A stretch of DNA of 64,000 nt, taken from contig NZ_BFCB01000002.1 of assembly GCF_003569045.1 (NCBI RefSeq), positions 1,841,506 to 1,905,505 of the forward strand, in the 5' to 3' direction. A model generated the notes under the pieces. The model was not told the DNA's origin. It saw nothing but the letters and a program-made list of their open reading frames with translations, and searched no databases. Source of the stretch: Aggregatilinea lenta (GTDB lineage: Bacteria > Chloroflexota > Anaerolineae > Aggregatilineales > Aggregatilineaceae). Both the position numbers and the translations under genes were made by a program. Shown here in pieces: positions 8,358-17,800 of the stretch; position 1 is the first letter of the stretch, and every line of letters begins with the position of its first letter.

Positions 8358-9337
8358 ACCGCACCGCCGGTGTAGATCTGGTCGATCACCGCTTCAATGG
8401 GCGGATTCTCGACGGCGAGATCGACCACCGGCAGCGCGCCGAGCAGCCGGGCTGTCACTGCCGCCGTATCCGCGCGGCTGGCGCGCAGCGTGATCGTGCC
8501 GTTTTCCCGCTCGATCAGCTCGGCCTGCGGCGGCAGATCGAGCGCGCCGTCCGCGTGATCGCCATCGAGCGTGAGGCGAATCAGCTTAAACGGCGCAAGC
8601 TTCTCGATCAGTCCAGCCAGCGGCCCGTCGTAGATCAGCTTGCCCTCATGGATGACGAGCAGCCGCGAGCAGAGCGCTTCCACGTCCGCCATGTAGTGGC
8701 TGGTGAGGATGATAGTCGCCCCGGTGCGGCGGTTGTACTCGCGGATGAACTCGCGCAGACGGCGCTGAACCGAAACATCCAGGCCCAGCGTCGGCTCGTC
8801 CAGAAACAGCACCGCCGGTTGGTGCAGCAGCGCCGCCACCAGCTCGCACTTCATGCGCTCGCCCAGCGAGAGCATCCGTACCGGCTTAGTGATCAGATCG
8901 GTGACGCCGAGCATGGCGGCCAGCTCGTCGATACGCCGCTGAAGCTCGCGCGGCGGAACCCGGTAGATCTCGCCCAGCACGGCATAGGAGTCCAGCGAGG
9001 GAATGTCCCACATCACCTGGCTTTTGTTGCCCATCACCATGCTGATCTGGCGCAAGTAATCCGGCCTGCGCTCCCAGGGAATTTCCCCCGCGACACGTAC
9101 TTCGCCTGCCGTGGGGTGCAGCAGGCCAGAGAGGATCTTGAGGGTCGTGGTTTTCCCCGCGCCGTTCGGCCCGATGAAGCCCACAACCTCGCCCGGCTCG
9201 ATATCGAAGCTGATGTCCCGAATCGCCTCTACGGTGGAGTGTTGGCGGCGAACCACTCCGCGCAAGGCCTTCAGCCCGGTTTCCCGCACCGGGACCTGGT
9301 ACGACTTCTGCAAATTGCGAACGTGTACCTGGGACAA
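8354..9337 (-). CDS. ABC exporter ATP-binding protein
   Basis: A 327-residue ATPase that powers the two downstream permeases. Walker A is GPNGAGKTT at residues 56-64, the signature is LSLGERMKC, Walker B is VLFLDEPTLG, and the switch His is in LTSHYMADV. The insertion WERRPDYLRQISMVMG between Walker A and the signature and the C-terminal 80-residue extension match the Daunorubicin/NatA-type exporter ATPases. No ATG is near the family start; the frame begins at a TTG (9337) preceded by GGAGGG, so I take TTG as the initiator. Four-base overlap with the next gene supports one operon. Confidence 0.9.
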   Translation of the reverse strand: MSQVHVRNLQKSYQVPVRETGLKALRGVVRRQHSTVEAIRDISFDIEPGEVVGFIGPNGAGKTTTLKILSGLLHPTAGEVRVAGEIPWERRPDYLRQISMVMGNKSQVMWDIPSLDSYAVLGEIYRVPPRELQRRIDELAAMLGVTDLITKPVRMLSLGERMKCELVAALLHQPAVLFLDEPTLGLDVSVQRRLREFIREYNRRTGATIILTSHYMADVEALCSRLLVIHEGKLIYDGPLAGLIEKLAPFKLIRLTLDGDHADGALDLPPQAELIERENGTITLRASRADTAAVTARLLGALPVVDLAVENPPIEAVIDQIYTGGAV

Positions 9338-9490
9338 GTTTTGAAGCCCTCCTCTGCTATCAAGGTCACAGTTCCCAGTTTACAGGGGTGGGGGACAGTT
9401 GGAAGGTTGGGCCGTTTTTGAACCTGAGAAATGCCAAAAACCTTTGATATGTATTGGAGGGTTTGGCGCAGTTCGATGCCGCGCCCGGGA

Positions 9491-10255
9491 TCAGGCGTAT
9501 TTGGGGCCGCGCCGCTTATCGATCATGGTTTCAAGCTGGGCGATGATGTTCAGTGCGCGGCGCTCCTGGGCCTTCAACGTGGAGTGCCACGTATCGCCCG
9601 CGGACAGAATATCGTCGTCAGACAGTGGGGTATTCAGCGCCTGCCGCAGATCGGCCTGCCGGTCCTGGTCGAACAGGCGCAGCATCCGCAGCACAGCCAT
9701 CATGCTGTAGCCCGCCAGCCGCAGCATGCGGATCACGCGCAGCCGCCCGATCTCGTCCGCGCCGTACTGGCGGTAGCCGTTGGAGGGATCGCGCGGCACA
9801 CTGAGCAGCCCGTTGCGCTCCCAATTGCGTAACATGTCCGGCGTCAGATCGAGCAGCCGCGCCGTGTCCTTGATGCGCAACTGCGCGTCCGAAAAATCGA
9901 ACATACTTCCCTGCGCCCATCGCTCCAGAAACTCAATCGCCGCGTCCGCCTGGATCAGCTCGCCACGCACGCGGGCCAGGTAAGCGAAGGCCAATTCCAG
10001 CGCGCCGCCCAGGTCGTTGGCCGCCGATTTTTTCACCAGTGACTCGACCAGCGACCGTCCGCCGGGAAACGGTCCTTGCAGCGCCAGGTGTGCCAGCCGC
10101 ATCTGGTCCAAATGTGTTTCGGAAAAGCGCCGGTAGCCGCTGGGCGTGCGTGGAATCTGCGGGAGGTAGCCGCACTGTTCGTAGTAACGCACCGTGTTGG
10201 GGTGCACATTCACCGCCTGCGCGATTTTCGAGGTGGTCAGAAATTTGGGTGGCAT
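9491..10255 (-). CDS. Regulator with two MerR-type DNA-binding domains
   Basis: A 254-residue transcription regulator. Residues 5-70 form a first MerR winged helix (KIAQAVNVHPNTVRYYEQCGYL, PSGYRRFSETHLDQM). Residues 145-215 form a second one (IKDTARLLDLTPDMLRNWERNGLL, NGYRQYGADEIGRLRVIRML). MerR proteins normally have a single DNA-binding domain and a C-terminal effector region, so one chain carrying two is unusual, although MerR-like pairs are known. No cysteine metal site is evident. The ATG at 10255 (MPPKFLTT) is preferred to the upstream ATG because the longer N-terminus is unconserved-looking. It is 153 bases upstream of the exporter operon on the same strand and may regulate it. Confidence 0.8.
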   Translation of the reverse strand: MPPKFLTTSKIAQAVNVHPNTVRYYEQCGYLPQIPRTPSGYRRFSETHLDQMRLAHLALQGPFPGGRSLVESLVKKSAANDLGGALELAFAYLARVRGELIQADAAIEFLERWAQGSMFDFSDAQLRIKDTARLLDLTPDMLRNWERNGLLSVPRDPSNGYRQYGADEIGRLRVIRMLRLAGYSMMAVLRMLRLFDQDRQADLRQALNTPLSDDDILSAGDTWHSTLKAQERRALNIIAQLETMIDKRRGPKYA

Positions 10256-10312
10256 CGTCTCGCCGGGAAATATAGCTGCGCATCCAACATTATACCTGGA
10301 TCGCGGCTGCAA

Positions 10313-10716
10313 CGGCGCGAGGCATCCAACCCGGCTGCCATTCGATATCCGGCGTGATTGTGAAAGCTTTCAGGTGCGTTGTGAGAAGGCGGAGACTGAC
10401 CTTTTTACCGGGCGGCAGTGATGCGGACGCCAGGGCGTGTTATGCGTTCTTTAGAGGCTGTTATGAACTTTTTGAGCGAACAGGATCGCGGAACCGAAAA
10501 CCTCCCCCCCACTCGCTAGCGCTCGTTTTCCCCTCTCCAACTTGGCCGCACGAATATCACCATCACGGCGAGCTGCTACCGGTTCTATGGGACAGGATAT
10601 TTATTGTTCATTACGTTTTTATTCCGTTTTAAGATTCTCCCTCTATACTGGGTAAAGGATGCAACCGCCGCACCTTCGCTCCTAAACGCGAAGATGTTTT
10701 TGACTAAGAGGACCTA
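10313..10716 (+). promoter_or_regulatory. Intergenic region before sensor kinase
   Basis: 404 bases without a credible gene, between the divergent MerR-like regulator and the sensor kinase. A TATACT -10 element at 10644-10649 precedes the kinase start by about 70 bases; no good -35 element is seen at the right spacing. A GAGG ribosome site precedes the ATG at 10717. The stretch around 10440-10530 is low in structure and holds no coding pattern I recognise. Confidence 0.3.
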
Positions 10717-12759
10717 ATGCCGCTTCGCCAGAAGACAGCGCTTATCATTGGAGCCGCTATTTGTGGCCTGTTGCTGCTCATGTTCCTCTTCGCCCGGCTG
10801 ATCATGCTTGCCGGCTTCGAACGCCTGGAACAAGACAGTGCGCACCGCAATCTTGAGCGCATCGTGAACGCACTTGATGCCGAAATCGACCACCTGGAGA
10901 AAACAACGACCGACTGGGCATACTGGGATGATACCTACATTTTCGTGCAAGACCTCAATGAAGCCTACAAAGTCGCCAATCTCACGGACGGAACCTTCGA
11001 AACCCTCAATCTTAGTTTGCTACTGGTAATGAACAACGCGGGGCAGGTTGTTTACGGCAAAGCATATGATGTCGGTCTGGGGCAAGAGGTCCCTTTGCCA
11101 GCAGGCCTGGACTCGCCCCTGATATCGGGTCTACTACTCTCTGATGGCGATGCCGACAGCCTCCACGGCGGTGTGCTGGTGTTACCTGGCGGACCCATGT
11201 TGATCGCCGCACGCCCGATCCTCACCAGCGGCGTCGAGGGGCCAGTAGAAGGAACGCTGATTTTTGGTCAGGCACTCGACGACGCGCTCCTGGCCGACCT
11301 CGCCGAAACCACCCGCCTCTCACTGGAGATCTCCCTTTCGGACGATCCACGTCTGGCCAATAACGCACGAGCTGTCCCGGATACGCTAACGCTAGAATCG
11401 CCCCTGGCCGTGAGTCCTTTGAACGGCAAAACGCTCGCCGGGTACGTCCTGATACCGGACCTCTATGGCAACCCGGCACTGATCATTCGCTCCGAATTTT
11501 CGCGGAGCATTTACGCCGAAGGCCAGCGCGACCTGGCGTTCTTTATGGCAGCGACCCTGGGCATAAGCCTGGTCGTGGCGGTCGTGCTGCTCATCCTGCT
11601 CGAAAGATCGATCCTGACTAAAGCGCAAATGGGAGCGGTGCTCGAACACAGCAGTGACATCATTGTGCTGACACGGGCTGATGGTTGCATTGATCGCGTC
11701 AACCCGGCCTTTAGAGCGAAATATAACGGCGCGAGCGTGCAATTTACCGGACGGCCTTTAGCCTCGCTGTTCACAGACACGTTCAGCAACGCCGTGTCGG
11801 ATGCACTGCACGCCGTGCTGACCACCGGCACGCCACACCAGTTGGATGTCGACCTGGCTGCCGGGTCAGGCGAGGACCTGCACCTGAATATGGCGCTGTC
11901 GCCGATCCAGGTTGCCCGTAACCCGGTATCCGGCGTGGTGTGCAGTCTGCGCGACATCACCGAGCACAAGCGCCTCGAGACGCAGCTTCGGCAAATGCTG
12001 GCCCACGAAACTGAACTCAAAGAACTTAAGTCGCGCTTTGTGTCAATGGCGTCGCACGAACTGCGCACCCCACTCGCAGTTATTCGTTTGTCAAGCGACA
12101 TGCTTTTACGGTATGCCAACCGGCTAAGCGTCGAGCAAATGGGCGAACAACTGCATCAGATCCAGGCCGAAATCAACCGAATGGTCGACGTACTGGAAGA
12201 CGTACTCACGCTTAGCAAGTCCGAGGCAGATTCCTTCGAAATTCAGCTCGTGGATACTGACTTGGTGCAACTGTGCGAAAGCCTGACAGCGGCGCTGCAG
12301 AAATCCAGCAAGAGTGTACCTTCTGTCCACTTAGAAGTGAGCGGCAACCGGAATGACCGTCTCATCGATCGTAAGCTGGTCACATACATTCTAAACAACC
12401 TGCTATCAAACGCGCTGAAGTATTCCCCGCCCGACGCCCCTGTCACGCTCTCTCTTGTCTACGAACCGGACCAGATCCGGCTCCAGGTGGCAGACGAAGG
12501 CATCGGCATTCCGCTAGAAGATCAGAGCTGTCTGTTTGACGCCTTCTTCAGGGCCTCCAATGTCGGCTCCATCTCTGGGACAGGGCTGGGGCTAGCGATT
12601 GTGAAACAGGCTGTAGACGCACACGGCGGTGCAATCACCTACCAGAGCGAGCTGGGCACCGGATCGACATTCACCGTTACGCTCCCCGCTTCGCCAGCGA
12701 ATGGACAGGGTACGGAGCGCGTGCCAGCGGAGATAGTAGCCGCCAGTCAGGCCATGTGA
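10717..12759 (+). CDS. CHASE4-PAS sensor histidine kinase
   Basis: A 680-residue membrane sensor kinase. A first membrane helix (residues 8-33) is followed by an extracytoplasmic CHASE4-type sensor (WAYWDDTYIFVQD is characteristic) and a second helix near residues 270-292. The cytoplasmic part has a PAS domain (about residues 300-420), a HisKA helix with FVSMASHELRTPLAV where His447 is the expected phosphoacceptor, and a HATPase domain with N box NNLLSNALKYSPP, G1 VADEGIGIP and G2 GTGLGLAIV. All catalytic motifs are intact. No response regulator gene is adjacent, so it is an orphan kinase. The start at 10717 has a GAGG ribosome site. Confidence 0.92.
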   Translation: MPLRQKTALIIGAAICGLLLLMFLFARLIMLAGFERLEQDSAHRNLERIVNALDAEIDHLEKTTTDWAYWDDTYIFVQDLNEAYKVANLTDGTFETLNLSLLLVMNNAGQVVYGKAYDVGLGQEVPLPAGLDSPLISGLLLSDGDADSLHGGVLVLPGGPMLIAARPILTSGVEGPVEGTLIFGQALDDALLADLAETTRLSLEISLSDDPRLANNARAVPDTLTLESPLAVSPLNGKTLAGYVLIPDLYGNPALIIRSEFSRSIYAEGQRDLAFFMAATLGISLVVAVVLLILLERSILTKAQMGAVLEHSSDIIVLTRADGCIDRVNPAFRAKYNGASVQFTGRPLASLFTDTFSNAVSDALHAVLTTGTPHQLDVDLAAGSGEDLHLNMALSPIQVARNPVSGVVCSLRDITEHKRLETQLRQMLAHETELKELKSRFVSMASHELRTPLAVIRLSSDMLLRYANRLSVEQMGEQLHQIQAEINRMVDVLEDVLTLSKSEADSFEIQLVDTDLVQLCESLTAALQKSSKSVPSVHLEVSGNRNDRLIDRKLVTYILNNLLSNALKYSPPDAPVTLSLVYEPDQIRLQVADEGIGIPLEDQSCLFDAFFRASNVGSISGTGLGLAIVKQAVDAHGGAITYQSELGTGSTFTVTLPASPANGQGTERVPAEIVAASQAM

Positions 12760-12908
12760 ACTTGCTGTTAAAGCGTTGACCTGCCCCCGCCCGCCCATGA
12801 CGGCCTATCGCACGAACAGATCCGTAGGATCGATTGGGCGGCTCGACCACAAGGTTGCGCGATCTGACAGCCTGCAGGCGCAGTTGGACGGGCCGATTTC
12901 TGAACGAA

Positions 12909-13403
12909 CGGCGCGATGCCGCCGAAGTCGTTGTCAAGTCCACGCCGTGCATGAAGACCGCGTCCGCCGGGTCCAGGTCCGAGCGCCGCACCAGCAGGTC
13001 GAAGCCGCTCAGCACCGGCTGCGCGCGCGTGTCGAAGTGGGGACGGTACAGCTGCGGGTTGAGCCACTGCAGGTCGGCCACGCCCGGCTGCCGCGCCAGG
13101 CGGCGCTTGTACAGCAGGGTGTGGCCCCAGAAGCACAGCGTCAGCTCGCTGCGCTCCAGCGCCTCGGCAATCCCTAGGTTGTCGCGGAAGAGCGCGTTGA
13201 GCGGGTGGTCCTCCAGCGGCTCGCCCTTCGCGTCCACCACGCGGAACGGCACCTGCGAAACGACCATCGCGCGCAGGTTGGCCGCGCGGTAGGCCGTGAC
13301 GCACACCGCGTACACGCGCGCCAGCTCCGCCGGGGTGGCATCACTGCGCTCCAGCGCCAGCAGGTCCTCCAGCTGCGCCTTGAACGCGTGGCCCGTGCGG
13401 TCC
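12909..13403 (-). pseudogene. Displaced fragment of phage portal gene
   Basis: 495 bases nearly identical to 61515-62040 inside the intact portal gene, on the same strand. The encoded segment (from DRTGHAFKAQLEDLL to VFMHGVD) differs by only a few residues. Two lesions are visible: a 30-base deletion removing APEGFIRRAD, with endpoints in an 8-base direct repeat GCGTCCGC, and a one-base deletion near 12935 that shifts frame. Homology stops abruptly at both ends. The surrounding open frame (12677-13531) is only accidentally open. No capsid, terminase or integrase pieces lie nearby. Confidence 0.85.
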
Positions 13404-13611
13404 AATCCAGTGACTGCATGATACGATGGAAGGCCGCCCCGACCGGAGGCTGATGCGCCGATCCTGCCTGAGCGAGATGTAATACCAGTTCTGGTCGTGG
13501 ATTGCATGTAAACGGTCGGGGGCTCAAGCACGAATGCGTCAAACTACGTTTTCAAGATCAGAAATATGCGCCGACCTCGATCAGAGTTGGCGTGACCTAC
13601 AATCTTTGAGA

Positions 13612-14403
13612 TTAGTCCAGTGCAGAGAGAAACGTTTGCACCTCGTGGATGAACAGATCGGGTGCGGTGTAATGGGCAATGTGCTGCTGCCCAGGCAAGA
13701 TGACCAACCGGCTGTTGGGCAGAACCTCGTGCCATCTTTCCATAGAGGTTTTCGCAAAGTCTGGACTATCCCCACCCAGGAGGAGCAACGTTGGCACATT
13801 CATCTGTCTGAACTGCTGTGTCTCAAACTGATACGCATCTACCGCGCGTATTTCACGCGGAAAAGTGTCGGCGCCTGCTACCATTGCCGGAAAAGTAGGC
13901 CATTTCTCAGCGCCTTCGATTTCTTGCGGGGTCATCTGGAGGGCTTCACGAAAAAAGGTGATGACTGCACCAGCGCGGTCGCCCGCCTCGACCAGCGACT
14001 CAAACTTGTCGACCAGACCTGCCGGCATTGACTCTGCATACATGCCTTCCGGCGCATCGGTTTCGTACACCACCAATCCCCGAATGTTGGAAGTCAACAG
14101 AGACGCTCCAAGGACACAGTGTCCGCCGAATGAATGACCCAGCACATTGACCTCAGAGCCAATCGCGTCCACCACGGCGGCAATGTCCTCAAACTCGCGC
14201 TCGATGGCATACTGATCAGCATCCCCACTATCGCCGTGACCGCGCCGGTCAACAGCGTAGACCGTAAAGTGGTTACCCAGAGTCGGCAGAATTGGCCATT
14301 GCCTGCTGGAGGTCAGCACGCCAGGCACGACCACTAACGGGGGCCCTTCTCCGCTGCGTTCAAAGGCGATGAGGGTGCCGTCTTTGGATTGTACCTTTTC
14401 CAT
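13612..14403 (-). CDS. Alpha/beta hydrolase
   Basis: A 263-residue soluble hydrolase. The nucleophile elbow is GHSFGGH with Ser91; the oxyanion-side motif is in PGVLTSSRQW; YAVDRRGHGDSG is the classic strand-4 motif; GGDSPDF holds the likely acid and GQQHIAHY the catalytic His. Length and motifs fit small esterase or haloperoxidase-like enzymes; the substrate is unknown. The ATG at 14403 has GGAGGG 10 bases upstream. It stands alone, with the phage gene fragment on one side and a 445-base non-coding stretch on the other. Confidence 0.9.
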   Translation of the reverse strand: MEKVQSKDGTLIAFERSGEGPPLVVVPGVLTSSRQWPILPTLGNHFTVYAVDRRGHGDSGDADQYAIEREFEDIAAVVDAIGSEVNVLGHSFGGHCVLGASLLTSNIRGLVVYETDAPEGMYAESMPAGLVDKFESLVEAGDRAGAVITFFREALQMTPQEIEGAEKWPTFPAMVAGADTFPREIRAVDAYQFETQQFRQMNVPTLLLLGGDSPDFAKTSMERWHEVLPNSRLVILPGQQHIAHYTAPDLFIHEVQTFLSALD

Positions 14404-14848
14404 TTTTGATATCCCTCCATTATTTATTCCCGATTATACGTTACCAAATTCCTTTCCAGGCGATGGGTTTCCATGACTAGAGACCGAGGTCACAGCAACT
14501 TTGATCCATTGCCAGCCGATGAGTTGTCTCAAATCTACCTTGTCAGCATTCAAACGACGCAGCACGTGGTCAATGTGCAAGCGTCTGTGACAGAATGGAG
14601 CTGCGCAAAGAATAAGTCCATCATGAACCGCCAAGAAATTGGACGGAGATTGTTTCTGAGAGAGAAAAAGGTGTTTGCGAGCACAAGGGGGATTCTGTCT
14701 AGTAACTGACAATGACCATCACCTAACTCGACGGGTCGTACTGAACCGGCGGCAAGTCAAGGCCTCTCTATATGAGAGGCCTTGTTTCGCGCCAGGAGAA
14801 AACTGGTTATGCAAGGCGCGCACCGAGTCGTCAGGTCGTGACACATCT
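14404..14848. other. Intergenic region with one hairpin
   Basis: 445 bases with no convincing gene. A short minus-strand frame (14434-14712, 92 codons) has no ribosome site and no recognised motif beyond a faint transposase-like feel, so I leave it out. A perfect 11-bp stem with a TATAT loop (arms 14758-14768 and 14774-14784) followed by TTT lies about 65 bases beyond the end of the large secreted-protein gene and may be its terminator or a two-way one. Confidence 0.4.
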
Positions 14849-17800
14849 TTACTCGGGGCTGTTACTGGCTTGCCAGCGCAGCATGCTGGACGGGATATTC
14901 GGCATCCGCACCAGCGGCGTTACCAAGCTCAGATCCTCACTGGCCAGATAGATAGTGCTCCCATCGTCAAACGCGAAGTAGCCATCGATCGGACCAGGGG
15001 CCGGATGCCGCCCCGCGATGTCGCCTACCTCGATCGGTTCCACGCCTCTAATTCCGGCACGGAACATCACATCCTGGTCCTCGACCTTACACGTGAAGTA
15101 CAGGTTCAGCGAGTTCGGCGCGAACAGAGGCATCAAGCAAATCGCGCCGTTCTCCAGAAGTGCGCGGCTCTCCGCCACATTGGCCAGTGCCGAGACGAAG
15201 ATCGCGCTCCCATCGCCGCGATCCAGTTCGTAGGCGATATAGCGCCCGTTCGGCGAAACCGATGGTGCCTGCCCGTCCGGTATGAGAAGCTGGGGTGCGA
15301 CACTGGGCGCGGTCAGGTCATAAACATAGATGCCGTCCGTCAACCCAACGTACAACGTCGTACCGTCCGGCGACCACGCAGGGGGGTAATCCGCCAGCGG
15401 CAGCGTATCGTCCACCGGCGCGGCCACCCCCTGCGCGATGTCCAGGACACGCAGATGCAGATCGCTCGTCAGGTAGGCGACCCGTTGCCCATTCGGATCG
15501 AGCACCGCGTAGTGAGCATCCTCGCGCAGGAACACCGGATCGGAGCCGTTCAGCACGTAGATGCTATCCGGCTCCGCCTGGAACACGGCAACCGGGCGGG
15601 AGACACCATCTGGGAAAGCGGCTGCCCGCAGATCGGCTGGCAGATCGAGGATGTTGACGAGTGCATGGGGATCGCCTTCCAGCAAAACCGGGTCCAACAC
15701 AACTTCTTGCGGCGGTGGAGGCGGCGCGGCAGCAGTAACTGTGACGTTGAACATCACGCTGCTGGCGGCTCCGTTCGCTCGGGCAACCAGCGTCACAACA
15801 GCCATGCCCGGCTGCACGCCGGTGAGCACGATCTCGCCGTTTACCACCTGCGCGATCACCACCTGCGGATTGGATGACACGGCGGCGATTTCATCGAACG
15901 GCGCGCCGCTGTTGGTGATGGGGACGCGCAGTTCCGCCTGGATCGCCAGGCTTTGCTCTGCGATGGCTGCAAGCTGCGGCGCAGCAGGTGCGGCAGCAGC
16001 ACCAGGCAAAACAACATTCACCGTGAACGTCACGGTAGAGACGACGTGCGGGTTATCGCCCATTTCCATGATGCTGATCGTGATTTCGCCGCTGCCCGGT
16101 GAGATCGCCATCAGATTGACCAGCCCCTCGTGCACCACCTGGGGCGCGGCGGCGACAAACGCCAGCACGATCTCAGGCGCGCCTGTCTCGGCGGTCAGAA
16201 TCAGCAGGCGATCATCCGCGTTCTCAAAATGCACCGGGAGATCCACGATGTCACCAACAGCCAGAGTTTGATCGGCAACAGGCGCGATGCGGGGCGGCGT
16301 GCTTGCGGCTACCTCGACTGCAAACACGACTGACTCCGTCTCACCGCTGTTGGTATCGGTATAGAACAGGGTCACCATCGTCTGTCCCGGCGCGACGCCG
16401 GTCAGCTTAAGCTGGCCGTTCTCCAAACTGGCGAGCGCGACCGTGTGATCGACCGTATTGGCGGCGAAGAGACTGCTGACCACCTGCCCAATCGCTTCAG
16501 GCGGAGCGTAAGGCAGCCAGCGCACCTCACCCGGCGCGAGCCGCACATCGGCTTGCGGGTAGAGCACCTGATTAGCAGCGGTTCCCGCTGGCAACGCGGA
16601 ATTCTCACGGGTGAAAGCAACCGGACAACCATCCAACCCTGCCCCAGCTTCGCCCGGGCAGAGATCCTCTTCGTCGGGAATGCCGTCCCAATCCACATCG
16701 CTGGGATTGATGATTATAGGGAAGAATTCGCACAGATCCTCATCGTTGAGGATCGTCACGTAGTCTTCCCAGGCGTGTACGTCGTTCCAATCCAGATTGG
16801 TGACGGGATCGCCGTCCATCTCGAAGCGCCCCGTGCCAGGATTGAAGCAGTGAGGCAGCGGGTCCCCTATCTCTGGAATCTGTCCCGTGTTGATGTAGCC
16901 ATAACCCGCCTGACAGCTATTTGGGCCGTGTAGAATACTGTACAGTTCCAGTTCAGTCAGCTCTGCGCCATACGTACTGAGCACGTTCGCAATCCACGAG
17001 CAGGTTTCAAACTGCGGAACATCTTCGAGCGGCTTCTCGAACTTTTCATAACTTCTGATTGTGTCCAGCGGCTCGGCGCAAAATGCATAAAAGTCCGCTT
17101 CGCGCAGCAGGCGTGAGATGTCCGTGTTATAGATCAGCGAGCCAAACCGTATCATCTCGATACTCAGTGGATTGGTGTAACCGCATTCACGCAGCGCGTC
17201 TTCGAGCAGGTCTTGTTCAGCAGTTCGCCTGCGCCCCGCGGCATTCAAGATCTGGATTTGCCCGCAGTCTACGGCCAGCCCTCCTGGGTCCAGGCTCATC
17301 GCCTGCGCTTTTTCCAGCAGCACCTGGACACGTTCATCATCCACATTCAAACATGTCGCGGCGGAAAGTTGCACGACCGTCTCCAGACTGCCGTGCCACA
17401 GCTCCGGCGGAAGGTGGCCCTGGCGAAGATCGTCCTCCACGGTGCACGCGTTCTCGGCGGTCAGGCCGTCAGCAACCTGCTGCCACAGCCCACTGTTGGT
17501 ATGGTAGAGGTCACCCAGGTACGCTGATAGGCTGGCGAGCTTCTCCGGGCAAGTCTCGCTCATCGCGGCGCGAATCCGACCCGGCACGATCTCCGGAGCG
17601 AGACCAAACACCACGTCGGCCAGCATCGCGTCCGCGTCGTCGCAGCCGTTATCCATCGCGGCGAGATCCAACTGGACGTAGACGGGCAGTTCCTGCGCCT
17701 CGGCTGCGATCTGCGGGCAGTCGCTCAGCGTGTCCTGCAAATCGACCGAGTACTTGAGAAGCTGCGGAGCGGCTGCCTCGACCGGCGGAGGCGCATCTTC

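Noticed and set aside
10440-10530. Insertion-sequence end
   Set aside because: Has an IS-like look but no transposase and no matching inverted end was seen.
12677-13531. A 284-codon gene over the portal fragment
   Set aside because: Only the middle is phage-derived and it carries deletions and a frameshift; both ends are unrelated sequence that happens to be open.
14434-14712. Small minus-strand gene
   Set aside because: No ribosome site and no convincing family; only a vague likeness to a transposase.
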